Assembly (NCBI GenBank): GCA_937902285.1
Contig: CALGTB010000270.1
Span: forward strand, 1 to 37,312
Reading direction: 5' to 3'
DNA: 37,312 bases
DNA from: an uncultured Actinomycetes bacterium
GTDB taxonomy: Bacteria; Actinomycetota; Actinomycetes; S36-B12
In this document: one piece after another, positions 25,039-33,338 of the stretch
Position numbering within the stretch: the stretch's first letter is position 1
Layout: the number at the start of each line of letters is the position of its first letter
Notes under the pieces: model-generated
What the model was told of the DNA's origin: nothing
Databases searched by the model: none
The model's input: only the letters and a program-made list of their open reading frames with translations
Position numbers and translations under genes: made by a program

Positions 25039-25943
25039 CGCGCCAGCGCCGACATGAGGTCGGACACCTGTCGCTGAACGCCCCACCTCTGGGCGAGCGC
25101 GTCGAGCCGAGGCCGGTCGAGGTGTGGGGCGCGGTCCAGCACGGGCAGGTCGGTGCGCACCCGAGCCACCTGCTCGGCGTCCGCGATCACGGTGCCCGCC
25201 GACGTCACCGCGGCGGCAAGACGTGGCGTCATGGGCCGATGGTCGGGAGTGTCTGCCGCGGCGCGCGCGATGCCCGCGAGTCCGCCGAAGGCGTTGACGA
25301 GGTTCGCCGCGGTCTTGGCACCGATCCCGGGCACCCCCGGCAGGCCATCGGACGGGTCGCCGCGCAGGACGGCGAGATCGACGTACCTGTCCGCCGGCAC
25401 GCCGAAGCGCTCCAGCACCGCGGATGGATCCAGCAGGGGCCACTTGTCCATGCCCCCGTTCACGGTGAGCAGCAGTCGTGTCCGGGCGTCCACGATCTGC
25501 ACCAGGTCGCGGTCGCCGGACACGGCGATGGACGGGCGGGGGTCCTGAGCAGCGAGGCTGCCGATCACGTCATCCGCCTCGAACCCGTCGAAGCCCAGTC
25601 GCGCGATGCCGGCAGCCTCGAGCACGTCGGCGATCGCCTCGGCCTGGGCGGACAGCGACTCCGGCTCGGCCTCGACACCGGTCGATGCGTCCGCGACGCG
25701 ATGCGCCTTGTAGGTCGGCACCAGGTCGACGCGCCACTGGGGACGCCAGTCGTTGTCCCAGCAGGCGACCACGGAGGCGGGGGAGTGGGCGGTCACGAGC
25801 CGCGTCACCGTGGACAGGAATCCGCGCAGGGCGTTGTGGGGGTGGCCGTCCGGAGCGACCATCGACTCGGGCAGGGCGTGGAACGACCGGTAGTACAGCG
25901 ACGCGGAGTCGAGGACGAGGATCGGGCGCACCGCGACGGTCAT
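25020..25943 (-). CDS. 5'-3' exonuclease (PolA N-terminal/FEN-like)
   Basis: A 307-residue flap/5' nuclease without a polymerase domain. Metal-binding acidic residues are visible in LVLDSASLYYRSF (N-terminus), GFDGFEADDVIG, VSGDRDLVQIV, and LRGDPSDGLPGVPGIGAKTA, which is also the helix-hairpin-helix that contacts DNA. Likely removes RNA primers or flaps. It is the counterpart of Rv2090, which also lies close to helY. ATG 25943 was chosen, as an in-frame start at 26006 would extend into the pepQ promoter and lacks family sequence. The weak -10-like CAGACT is 6 nt upstream. Confidence 0.93.
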   Translation of the reverse strand: MTVAVRPILVLDSASLYYRSFHALPESMVAPDGHPHNALRGFLSTVTRLVTAHSPASVVACWDNDWRPQWRVDLVPTYKAHRVADASTGVEAEPESLSAQAEAIADVLEAAGIARLGFDGFEADDVIGSLAAQDPRPSIAVSGDRDLVQIVDARTRLLLTVNGGMDKWPLLDPSAVLERFGVPADRYVDLAVLRGDPSDGLPGVPGIGAKTAANLVNAFGGLAGIARAAADTPDHRPMTPRLAAAVTSAGTVIADAEQVARVRTDLPVLDRAPHLDRPRLDALAQRWGVQRQVSDLMSALARHTADE

Positions 25944-25949
25944 CGGGGC

Positions 25950-25955
25950 AGTCTG
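25950..25955 (-). promoter_or_regulatory. weak -10-like element for the exonuclease (CAGACT)
   Basis: CAGACT has the 6-nt spacing seen at other genes of the window but deviates from TANNNT at the first base. Confidence 0.25.
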
Positions 25956-25985
25956 GCAGAGCCGGGCGGGGATCGGGGTCGGCAC

Positions 25986-25991
25986 TAGAAT
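25986..25991 (+). promoter_or_regulatory. possible -10 element for the peptidase operon (TAGAAT)
   Basis: TAGAAT fits TANNNT and would yield a leader of about 20 nt containing the GGAGG site at 26009-26013 ahead of the peptidase ATG. Confidence 0.45.
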
Positions 25992-26017
25992 CGTGCGGAC
26001 GAGCAACCGGAGGCTTC

Positions 26018-27121
26018 ATGCAGGTCAGCAGCTATGCAAGGCGGCTCGCCGCCGTCGGCGAGCAGGCGCGCAGCCGGGGGGTCGACGCCGTCCTGGTGAC
26101 GCCGGGTCCGGACCTCCACTACCTCACGGGCTACGACGCGCTGCCCCTGGAGCGGCTCACCTGCCTGGTCGTCCCGGCAGAGGGCGATCCTGTGATGGTC
26201 GTGCCGCGGCTGGAGCGCATGGCGGCCGAGGCCAGCCCGGTGGGAGGCCTCGGGATCTCTCTGGTCACGTGGGGTGAGACCGACGACCCGCACGCCCTCG
26301 TGAGCGACCTGCTGCCGCACGCTCGCCGGGTCGGCCTCGACAACCACATGTGGGCCGAGAAGGTGCTGCGACTCCGTGCGGCCATGCCCGATGTCGAGCA
26401 GGTGCTCGCGGGCGACGTCATCTCGCACCTGCGCATGCGCAAGGACGAGGCGGAGATCGCGGCGCTGCTGGGCGCAGGGGCTGCTATCGACCTGGTGCAC
26501 GAGCAGGTGCCGTCCCTGCTGCGACCGGGTCGCACGGAGCGCGAGGTGGGCGGGGACATCGCTGACGCGATCCTTGCGGCGGGCCACGCACGCGTCGACT
26601 TCGTCATCGTCGGAAGCGGGCCCAACGGGGCGAGTCCCCATCATGAGCTGTCCGATCGGGTCATCGAGGAGGGCGACGCCGTGGTGGTCGACATCGGCGG
26701 CACCATGCCCGACGGGTACCGCAGCGACTGCACGCGCACCTACGCCGTGGGATCGGTTCCCGACGGGTACGCCGAGCGCTACCGGGTGCTGCAGGAGGCG
26801 CAGGCCGCAGCCGTCGCCTGGGCCCGCGCAGGGGTGTCGTGCGAGAGCGTCGACGCGGCGGCGCGCGACCATCTGGAGGCCAGCGGGATGGGCGACCTGT
26901 TCATCCATCGCACGGGCCACGGCATCGGCCTCGAGACGCATGAGGACCCCTACATCGTCCTCGGGAACGCGCTCACGCTCGAGCCGGGCATGGCGTTCAG
27001 CATCGAGCCCGGCTTCTACTGCGAGGGCCAGTACGGCGCCCGCATCGAGGACATCGTCATCGCCACGGACAGTGGGGTCCTGGTGGCGAACAACGGCACG
27101 AGGGAACTGGTGGTGGCCTGA
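26018..27121 (+). CDS. M24 family metallopeptidase (Xaa-Pro dipeptidase-like)
   Basis: A 367-residue cytosolic peptidase with an N-terminal creatinase-like domain (about 1-140) and a C-terminal pita-bread fold. All five dinuclear metal ligands are present: Asp225 (VVDIGG), Asp236 (YRSDCTRTY), His301 (HRTGHGIG), Glu330 (FSIEPGF) and Glu344 (ARIEDIV). It likely cleaves dipeptides or peptides with proline, and resembles mycobacterial PepE (Rv2089c), which also lies near helY. GGAGG is 4 nt before the ATG; longer in-frame starts run antisense through the exonuclease gene. The stop overlaps the acyl-CoA dehydrogenase ATG by one base. Confidence 0.94.
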   Translation: MQVSSYARRLAAVGEQARSRGVDAVLVTPGPDLHYLTGYDALPLERLTCLVVPAEGDPVMVVPRLERMAAEASPVGGLGISLVTWGETDDPHALVSDLLPHARRVGLDNHMWAEKVLRLRAAMPDVEQVLAGDVISHLRMRKDEAEIAALLGAGAAIDLVHEQVPSLLRPGRTEREVGGDIADAILAAGHARVDFVIVGSGPNGASPHHELSDRVIEEGDAVVVDIGGTMPDGYRSDCTRTYAVGSVPDGYAERYRVLQEAQAAAVAWARAGVSCESVDAAARDHLEASGMGDLFIHRTGHGIGLETHEDPYIVLGNALTLEPGMAFSIEPGFYCEGQYGARIEDIVIATDSGVLVANNGTRELVVA

Positions 27122-28296
27122 TGGCGTACGCATGGAAGGGCGCGTCCGTGACGCGCCTGCTGCCCTCCGAGGAGTCGGTCGAGCTCCTGGCGCTCACCGA
27201 GGAGGTGGCGGCCCGCGAGCTCGCTCCGCGCGCCGCCGAGGCCGAGGCGAACGCCGTCTTCCCGCGCGAGTCGTTCCGGGTGCTCGGCGGACTCGGGCTC
27301 CTGGGCCTGCCCTTCGATGCCGAGTACGGCGGAGGCGAGCAGCCCTACGAGGTGACCCTGCAGGTCCTCGAGGAGCTCTCCCGCTCGTGGATGAGCATCG
27401 GCGTGAGCGTCAGCGTGCACTACCTGGCGTGCTTCGGCCTGGCCAACTTCGGGAGCGACGAGCAGCGCCGGCGCTGGCTGCCCGACATGATCGGCGGCGA
27501 GCTCCTGGGGGGCTACTGCCTCTCGGAGCCGCACTCGGGGTCTGATGCCGCTGCACTCATCACGCGCGCCGTGCGCGAGGGCGACGACTACGTCGTGAAC
27601 GGCACGAAGGCGTGGATCACCCACGGCGGAGTGGCCGACTTCTACTCGGCGATGGTGCGCACGTCCGATGACGGCCCGAAGGGCATCACCTGCCTGCTCG
27701 TCCCCGGGGACGCCGCGGGGCTCAGCGCCGCGGCCCCCGAGCGCAAGATGGGCGCGAACGCCTCTCCCACGGCGCAGGTGATCTTCGACGACGTTCACGT
27801 CTCGGCCGACCGGGTCATGGGCACGGAGGGCGGAGGCTTCACTGTCGCACTCGCCGCGCTCGACGCCGGGCGCCTCGGCATCGCTGCGTGCGCCGTCGGC
27901 CTGGCCCAGGCGGCCCTCGATGCGGCCGTGGCGTACGCGGCGGACCGACAGCAGTTCGGCCGGTCGATCATCGAGTTCCAGGGCGTCGCCTTCATGCTGG
28001 CCGACATGGCCACCGCCGTGGCCGCGGCCCGTGCCCTCTACGTGGACGCGGCGCGGCTGAAGGACGCCGGACTGCCGTACGGCATGCAGGCGGCCATGGC
28101 GAAACTGGCTGCGACGGACGCCGCCATGAAGGTCACGACCGATGCGATCCAGGTGCTGGGCGGCGCGGGCTACACGGTCGACTTCCCGGTCGAGCGCTAC
28201 TTCCGCGAGGCCAAGGCCCTGCAGATCGTCGAGGGCACGAACCAGATCCAGCGCATGGTGATCGGCCGGGCACTGCGGCCACGCTCAGCACGGTGA
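27121..28296 (+). CDS. Acyl-CoA dehydrogenase
   Basis: An FAD enzyme that introduces the alpha-beta double bond in acyl-CoA esters. The 391-residue length is normal. Signatures are LSEPHSGSDAAAL and KAWITHGG (FAD contacts), RQQFGRSIIEFQGVAFMLADM, QVLGGAGYTVDFPVER and the catalytic base Glu371 in IVEGTNQIQR. The chain length or branching of its substrate cannot be told. ATG 27121 shares a base with the peptidase stop (TGATG). A GTG at 27148 with GGAAGGG 7 nt upstream is an alternative that would shorten it by 9 residues. Its stop overlaps the next gene as GTGA. Confidence 0.94.
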   Translation: MAYAWKGASVTRLLPSEESVELLALTEEVAARELAPRAAEAEANAVFPRESFRVLGGLGLLGLPFDAEYGGGEQPYEVTLQVLEELSRSWMSIGVSVSVHYLACFGLANFGSDEQRRRWLPDMIGGELLGGYCLSEPHSGSDAAALITRAVREGDDYVVNGTKAWITHGGVADFYSAMVRTSDDGPKGITCLLVPGDAAGLSAAAPERKMGANASPTAQVIFDDVHVSADRVMGTEGGGFTVALAALDAGRLGIAACAVGLAQAALDAAVAYAADRQQFGRSIIEFQGVAFMLADMATAVAAARALYVDAARLKDAGLPYGMQAAMAKLAATDAAMKVTTDAIQVLGGAGYTVDFPVERYFREAKALQIVEGTNQIQRMVIGRALRPRSAR

Positions 28297-29927
28297 CGCG
28301 GCCCGGCTGGGCCTCCGCGGAGCGGGTGCTCCTGCTCGGCGGCACGATCTACTCGCCGGTGAGCCCCTTCGCCACCGCGATGCTCGTCGAGGGCGACACG
28401 ATCGCCTGGCTGGGCGAGGACTCGGCTGGCGACACGCACCGTGATGCCGTGGACCGGGTGATCGACCTGCGCGGACGGCTCGTCACGCCCGGCTTCGTCG
28501 ATGCGCACGTGCACGCGACGAGCACCGGTCTCACCCTCACCGGGCTCGACCTGACGGGCACGGCATCGCTGCGTGAGGCGCTCGACCTGCTTGAGGCGAG
28601 GGCGCGAAGCCTGCGGGGCGGGGTGATCCTCGGCCACGGCTGGGACGAGACCCGCTGGCCGGAGGGACGCGGACCCACGCGACAGGAGATCGACCGGGCC
28701 ACCTGGGGGAGTGTGGTCTACCTGTCTCGCGTCGACGTGCACTCGGCCGCGGTGTCCAGTGCCCTGGCGGCCATGGTGCCCGGGCTCGCCGCCCTGCCGG
28801 GCTACGACGCCGAGGGCCCCCTCAGTCGCGAGGCCCACCATGCCGTGCGCGAGGCGGCCCTGGACAGCGTCACCCCCGGCCAGCGCGATGCAGCACAGGC
28901 CGTGATGCGTGCACGCTGCGCTGAGCTCGGCATCGTCGCGATGCACGAGATGGCGGGGCCGACGATCTCGGGCGAGGACGACCTCTCTGCACTGCTCGCG
29001 ACGAGCGAGCGCGAGCCGGGACCCCTCGTCACGGGCTACTGGGGTGAGCTGGCCGAGCGTGGCGGGATCGACCGTGCGCGCGCCCTGGGCGCCTACGGGG
29101 TTGCGGGCGATCTGTTCGTCGATGGAGCCATCGGCTCGCGCACCGCATGCCTGTGCGAGCCCTACGCGGATGCGCCCTCGACGTCGGGGGCGGCCTACCT
29201 CGACGCGGCGGCCGTGGCCGCCCACGTCGTCGCGGCCACCTCGGCGGGCCTCCAGGCGGGGTTCCACGTCATCGGTGACGCCGCGAGTGAGGCGGTGATC
29301 GCCGGCTTCGAGGCCGCGGCCGCCGAACTGGGCGAGGCGTCGGTACGGGCGCTGGGCCACCGGCTGGAGCATGCCGAACTGCTCACCGACGCCCACATCG
29401 CGACCATGGCCAGGCTCGGGATCGTCGCCAGCATGCAGCCGATGTTCGACGGGCTGTGGGGCGGCGAGGGCGGGATGTACGCGCAGAGGCTCGGGGCCGC
29501 ACGCGCCGCGCGGATGAACCGCTTCGCCGACCTCGTGGCCGCGGGCGTCGTCACCGCCTTCGGCTCCGACGCTCCCGTGACGTCCCTCGGCCCCTGGGAG
29601 GCCGTCACCGCCGCCGTCCACCACACCGTGCCGGGGCAGCGCCTGTCGACGCGCGCGGCGTTCTCGGCGCACACCCGGGCGGGCTGGCGGGCCGTGGGGG
29701 AGCAGTCGTCGGGCGTCCTCGCTCCCGGGGCGGCGGCGCACTTCGCCGTCTGGAGCGTGGACGAGGTCGTCGTGCAGGCACCCGACGACCGTCTGTCGGC
29801 CTGGTCGACGGATCCTCGCAGCGGCACACCTGGACTGCCGGCCCTCGGGCCGGGGGCAGCGCTGCCCGCGTGCGAGCGCACCGTGGTCGCCGGCCGCACG
29901 GTGTTCGACACCGGCATGCTGGACTAG
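28293..29927 (+). CDS. Amidohydrolase family 3 (YtcJ-like) metal-dependent hydrolase
   Basis: A 544-residue member of the amidohydrolase superfamily. An N-terminal beta sandwich is followed by the barrel with the metal motif DAHVHA (His72, His74), further ligand regions in FHVIGDAA and HRLEHAE, and the catalytic Asp in FGSDAP. The C-terminal LAPGAAAHFAVW strand is typical of the second half of the composite domain. YtcJ-type enzymes act on amides or exo-enzyme products of unknown nature, so the substrate is open. The GTG start lies inside the acyl-CoA dehydrogenase stop (GTGA), and lnt begins 4 bp after the TAG stop. Confidence 0.92.
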   Translation: MTRPGWASAERVLLLGGTIYSPVSPFATAMLVEGDTIAWLGEDSAGDTHRDAVDRVIDLRGRLVTPGFVDAHVHATSTGLTLTGLDLTGTASLREALDLLEARARSLRGGVILGHGWDETRWPEGRGPTRQEIDRATWGSVVYLSRVDVHSAAVSSALAAMVPGLAALPGYDAEGPLSREAHHAVREAALDSVTPGQRDAAQAVMRARCAELGIVAMHEMAGPTISGEDDLSALLATSEREPGPLVTGYWGELAERGGIDRARALGAYGVAGDLFVDGAIGSRTACLCEPYADAPSTSGAAYLDAAAVAAHVVAATSAGLQAGFHVIGDAASEAVIAGFEAAAAELGEASVRALGHRLEHAELLTDAHIATMARLGIVASMQPMFDGLWGGEGGMYAQRLGAARAARMNRFADLVAAGVVTAFGSDAPVTSLGPWEAVTAAVHHTVPGQRLSTRAAFSAHTRAGWRAVGEQSSGVLAPGAAAHFAVWSVDEVVVQAPDDRLSAWSTDPRSGTPGLPALGPGAALPACERTVVAGRTVFDTGMLD

Positions 29928-29931
29928 GCGC

Positions 29932-31473
29932 ATGGCACCACTGTTCGGCCTGCGCTGGGCCGTGCCCCTGGCGCTCCTCTCGGGGCTCACGATGTGGCTG
30001 GCCTTCTCGCCCGTGGCGTTCGGCCCGTACGCGATCGCCTCGGTCGCGCTCCTCACGGCCGCCGCCTGGCGCAGCACCATCCGCCGAGGCGTGGGCCTGG
30101 GCCTGCTCAGCGGGCTCGTCTTCTTCCTGCTCCTGCTGGGCTGGATGCGGGTCGTCGGCACGGATGCCTGGCTGCTCCTCGCCCTCTACTGCGCCGCCTG
30201 GTTCGCCCTCGTGGGAGGTGCGACCGCCCTGGTGACGCGGCTCCCGGCAGCCCCCGCGTGGGTGGCCTCGGTGTGGGTCCTCGAGGAGGCCCTGCGCGGC
30301 CGTGTCCCGTGGGGTGGATTCCCCTGGGGGAACATCGCCTTCGCGCAGCCCGACACGAGCCTGCTCAACTACGCCGCCATCGGCGGTTCGCCCTTCCTCA
30401 GCTTCGTCGTCGCCTTCATCGGGGCATCGCTGGTCACAGGGGCGCTCGACTACCGAGCCGGGCTCCGTCGATGGTCTGCGGCCTGGTTCTCCGTCGCAGC
30501 GGCGCTGATCCTCATCCCGGCCCTCGTCTCGCCGCCCACTGACGGCGACGACGTGGGCGGCCCGGATTCCGCGGTCATTGCGCTGGTCCAGGGGGGCACG
30601 CCGCAGTTCGGCATGGGGGCGATGGACGTCCGCCGCGCCGTGCTCGACAACCACGTCGCCCAGACCCTCGACCTCGCCGTGGCGATCGACGCCGGCCGCG
30701 TGCCCCGGCCGGACTTCGTCCTGTGGCCCGAGAACTCATCGGACATCGATCCGTTCACCGATCCGTCGGCGGCGGACGCGATCACCAGCGCCGCGCGGGC
30801 CGTGGGCGTGCCGATCCTCGTCGGTGCCGTGATCAGCATCCCGGACGATCCCATGGGGGTCTGGAACGTGGGCATCGTGTGGGACCCGGTTCTAGGCCCG
30901 CAGGAGATGTACATCAAGACCCATCCCGTGCCGTTCGGGGAGTACATCCCCTTCCGCGAGTTCCTCTCCGAGCGCATCGGGCGCCTCGACCGGATCCCGC
31001 GCGACTACCGGCCTGGTGACCGTCCGGGAAACCTCGACATCGGCGGCGTCGCCGTCGGCAACGTCATCTGCTTCGAGATCGCCTACGGCGAGGTGGTCGA
31101 CGCCGTGATCGACGGGGGCGCGCGCGTCATCACCGTCCAGACGAACAACGCCACCTACGGCGGCACCCCCCAGCCCGAGCAGCAGCTCGCCATCGAGCGC
31201 GTGCGGGCCACTGAGTTCGGGCGCTCGGTGGTGGTCGCCGCCACCTCCGGGATCTCGGCGGTCATCGCGCCCGACAGCACCGTCGTCCAGCGGCTCGATG
31301 AGGGGGAGGAGGGGTGGCTCGTACAGGAGGTTCCCCTGCGCGGGCAGCTCACCCTCGCAGCCCGAATCGGCCATGTCGTCGAGCTGCTCCTGTGCGCCGT
31401 CGCCCTCGCGGCGGTGGCCGTCGCGGCGGTGTCGGCATGGTCGACGCGCCGGCGCCGCCGGGCGATCGCCTAG
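29932..31473 (+). CDS. lnt: Apolipoprotein N-acyltransferase
   Basis: Adds the third acyl chain to the N-terminal Cys of lipoproteins, on the outer face of the cytoplasmic membrane. The 513-residue protein has about six hydrophobic helices in the first 200 residues (with PWGGFPWGNIAFAQPD), then a carbon-nitrogen hydrolase domain with the catalytic triad Glu267 (WPENSS), Lys329 (MYIKTHPVPFGEYIPFR) and Cys380 (VICFEIAYG), and a final transmembrane helix. It is separate from ppm1, while M. tuberculosis has both in one polypeptide (Rv2051c). The ATG has no ribosome site and follows the amidohydrolase by 4 bp, so coupling is likely. Confidence 0.95.
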   Translation: MAPLFGLRWAVPLALLSGLTMWLAFSPVAFGPYAIASVALLTAAAWRSTIRRGVGLGLLSGLVFFLLLLGWMRVVGTDAWLLLALYCAAWFALVGGATALVTRLPAAPAWVASVWVLEEALRGRVPWGGFPWGNIAFAQPDTSLLNYAAIGGSPFLSFVVAFIGASLVTGALDYRAGLRRWSAAWFSVAAALILIPALVSPPTDGDDVGGPDSAVIALVQGGTPQFGMGAMDVRRAVLDNHVAQTLDLAVAIDAGRVPRPDFVLWPENSSDIDPFTDPSAADAITSAARAVGVPILVGAVISIPDDPMGVWNVGIVWDPVLGPQEMYIKTHPVPFGEYIPFREFLSERIGRLDRIPRDYRPGDRPGNLDIGGVAVGNVICFEIAYGEVVDAVIDGGARVITVQTNNATYGGTPQPEQQLAIERVRATEFGRSVVVAATSGISAVIAPDSTVVQRLDEGEEGWLVQEVPLRGQLTLAARIGHVVELLLCAVALAAVAVAAVSAWSTRRRRRAIA

Positions 31474-31476
31474 GCT
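31471..31476 (+). promoter_or_regulatory. -10-like element for ppm1 overlapping the lnt stop (TAGGCT)
   Basis: The first three bases are the TAG stop of lnt. The hexamer ends 6 nt before the ppm1 ATG, predicting a leaderless ppm1-fxsA mRNA in addition to read-through from lnt. Confidence 0.45.
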
Positions 31477-31482
31477 GAACGG

Positions 31483-32271
31483 ATGACGTCCGCCTCCTTC
31501 AGCGACCTCGGGCGCATCCTCGTCATCGTCCCGACGTTCAACGAGCGCACGACCCTGCCTCCCATCGTGGCGCGGATCCGTGCGTCCGTCCCCGAAGCCG
31601 ACATCCTGGTCGCCGACGACAACTCCCCGGACGGCACCGGCGCCATAGCGAACGAGCTCGCGGCCGATGACGACCACGTCCATGTCATGCACCGGCTCGG
31701 CAAGGAGGGCCTCGGAGCTGCCTACCTGGCCGGGTTCGCCTGGGCCCTGCAGGCCGGCTACGACGTGGTCGTCGAGATGGACGCCGACGGCTCGCACCAG
31801 CCCGAGCAGCTGCCGCGGCTGCTCGATGCGCTCCGCACGTCCGACCTCGTCCTGGGCTCGCGCTGGGTGCCCGGGGGCGCGACCGAGAACTGGCCCGCGA
31901 GCCGGCGCCTGATCTCCAAGGGCGGCAGCCGCTACACGCGCCTCATGCTCGGCGTTCCCATCCACGACGCCACCGGGGGCTACCGGGCCTTCCGCGCCGA
32001 CACGCTGCGCCGCCTCGACCTCCACGAGGTGGCCTCGCAGGGCTACTGCTTCCAGATCGACCTGGCATGGCGGGCGCTGCAGCGCGGCATGCGGGTGACG
32101 GAGGTGCCGATCACCTTCGTCGAGCGCACGTCGGGCACGAGCAAGATGAGCCGCAAGATCGTCGTCGAGGCCCTCTGGCGCGTCACTGCATGGGGCGTCG
32201 ACGACAAGGTGACACGGGTGCGCAGGCGGGCGCAGAGCCGCAGGGCGCGACAGCAGGGCGGCTCGTCGTGA
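31483..32271 (+). CDS. ppm1: Polyprenol monophosphomannose synthase (GT2)
   Basis: A 262-residue GT2 glycosyltransferase that transfers mannose from GDP-mannose to polyprenol phosphate, the mannosyl donor for lipoglycans and protein O-mannosylation, at the inner face of the membrane. It shows IVPTFNERTTL, VADDNSPDGTG, the metal-binding EMDADGSHQPEQLP and GSRWVPGG. It has no C-terminal membrane helices, as in the bacterial catalytic domain, and ends in a basic tail. It is adjacent to lnt, as a split version of the fused mycobacterial Ppm1. The stop overlaps the fxsA GTG start (GTGA). Confidence 0.95.
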   Translation: MTSASFSDLGRILVIVPTFNERTTLPPIVARIRASVPEADILVADDNSPDGTGAIANELAADDDHVHVMHRLGKEGLGAAYLAGFAWALQAGYDVVVEMDADGSHQPEQLPRLLDALRTSDLVLGSRWVPGGATENWPASRRLISKGGSRYTRLMLGVPIHDATGGYRAFRADTLRRLDLHEVASQGYCFQIDLAWRALQRGMRVTEVPITFVERTSGTSKMSRKIVVEALWRVTAWGVDDKVTRVRRRAQSRRARQQGGSS

Positions 32272-32753
32272 GCGCCTTCCGCCGGCGCCTTCTGGTCTTC
32301 GGGTTCCCGCTGCTCGAGGTGGTCACGGCCTACGCGGTCGCGCAGTTGATCGGCTGGGGGTGGATGCTCCTGCTGCTCATCGCGGGGATCCCCGCCGGGT
32401 TCGCGGTGATGCGGAACGCCGGTGACGCCGCCATGCGCGATGCCGTGCAGGCCCAGCAGACCGGCCAGCCCCTCGACGGCGGGCGGCATGCCCTCGCCTT
32501 CGTCGGCGGGGTGCTCATCGCCATCCCGGGCTTCTGGACCGATCTCGTAGGGCTCCTGCTGGCGGTTCCGCTCACCCAGCGCCTGTTCCGCGCCCGCGCG
32601 CGGCGGTGGTTCGAGGCGCGGTTCACGACGGTGCGGATGCCGGGCATCCGTTACCCGAACGAGGGCGACGTGGTCCAGGGCGTCGTGATCCGGCGCGAGG
32701 ACGAGGGCGACGGCGGCCCGCCGGTGCCGCCCGGACGCCCCGAGCTCACCTGA
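32268..32753 (+). CDS. fxsA: FxsA family membrane protein
   Basis: A 161-residue membrane protein of the FxsA family; E. coli FxsA suppresses F-plasmid exclusion of phage T7, and its normal role is not known. Two hydrophobic N-terminal helices (FGFPLLEVVTAYAVAQLIG and WMLLLLIAGIPAGFAVM), a third around VGGVLIAIPGFWTDLVGLLL with the family signature PGFWTD, and a soluble C-terminus are visible. The GTG start overlaps the ppm1 stop as GTGA. The same neighbour is found in mycobacteria near ppm1 and rbpA. Three TGA codons in different frames occur at 32751, 32756 and 32761. Confidence 0.92.
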   Translation: MSAFRRRLLVFGFPLLEVVTAYAVAQLIGWGWMLLLLIAGIPAGFAVMRNAGDAAMRDAVQAQQTGQPLDGGRHALAFVGGVLIAIPGFWTDLVGLLLAVPLTQRLFRARARRWFEARFTTVRMPGIRYPNEGDVVQGVVIRREDEGDGGPPVPPGRPELT

Positions 32754-32761
32754 CCTGACCT

Positions 32762-32817
32762 GAATCCTGCAGCTAGCGTCGCAACGGAAGCCCGTTGCGA
32801 CGCGAAGTGCAGCATTC
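32762..32817. terminator. Candidate bidirectional terminator between fxsA and the GNAT gene
   Basis: A perfect 12-bp stem (arms 32776-32787 and 32792-32803) with the loop AAGC is enclosed by a second pair of arms (32762-32771 and 32808-32817, 9 of 10 paired). It fills the 69-bp gap between two convergent genes. There is no T-run, so it may act with Rho or as a 3'-end stabiliser. Confidence 0.6.
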
Positions 32818-32822
32818 CTGGA

Positions 32823-33338
32823 TCAAGGAGGGGTCGGGACTCTTCTCATGCGCACGTCCGACAGGCTCACGCCGCCCCACTCGTACTCCTTGCTCGCCCC
32901 GTCGAGCACGAAGCCATGGCGCTCGTAGAAGGTTCGAGCGCGGGCGTTGCCGACGAGTACCCAGACCACCGTGCCCGGGGACGTCGGGGGAGCGCCGCCG
33001 ACTCCGAGTGCGAGCAGGCGGGCCCCTGCACCCCTGCCGGCGGCCTGCGCGCTCACGTACAGCGAGTAGACCTCGTGGAACGCCGCGGGCACGAGGTCGT
33101 TGTCGCGCACCGGACCTGAGTGCACCAGGCCGCAGATGCGGCCGTCAGCCACCGCCACATGCGTCCGCGTCGGGCCCGGATCCCGCAGCGTCGCCTGCCA
33201 CCGGTCCAGGCGGTCTGTCCAGTCGAGCCCGTCGAGGTAGGCGTCGGGCATCAGCCCCCGGTAGCCCCACTGCCAGCCGTCGACGTGTGCGCGGGCGACG
33301 CCCTCGGCATCGTCGGGCCCGGCAACGCGAAAGTCCAC
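32823..33338 (-). CDS. GNAT family N-acetyltransferase
   Basis: A 171-residue single-domain GNAT enzyme. The N-terminal FRVAGPDDAEGVARAHVDGW, the strand EVYSLYVSAQAAGRGAGARLL (motif A with the acetyl-CoA pyrophosphate loop AAGRGAG) and the motif B helix NARARTFYERHGF are clear. The acceptor cannot be deduced; protein N-terminus, small amines and antibiotics are all possible. The start is GTG 33338. A GATACT hexamer ends 6 nt ahead, inside the loop of a strong inverted repeat that also covers the start codon. It lies 36 bp downstream of rbpA on the same strand, so it may also be reached by read-through. Confidence 0.9.
   Translation of the reverse strand: MDFRVAGPDDAEGVARAHVDGWQWGYRGLMPDAYLDGLDWTDRLDRWQATLRDPGPTRTHVAVADGRICGLVHSGPVRDNDLVPAAFHEVYSLYVSAQAAGRGAGARLLALGVGGAPPTSPGTVVWVLVGNARARTFYERHGFVLDGASKEYEWGGVSLSDVRMRRVPTPP

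Noticed and set aside
25478..26017. N-terminal extension of the M24 peptidase to 25478
   Set aside because: It runs antisense through the exonuclease gene, is Arg/Pro/Gly-rich without motifs, and the ATG at 26018 has GGAGG upstream.
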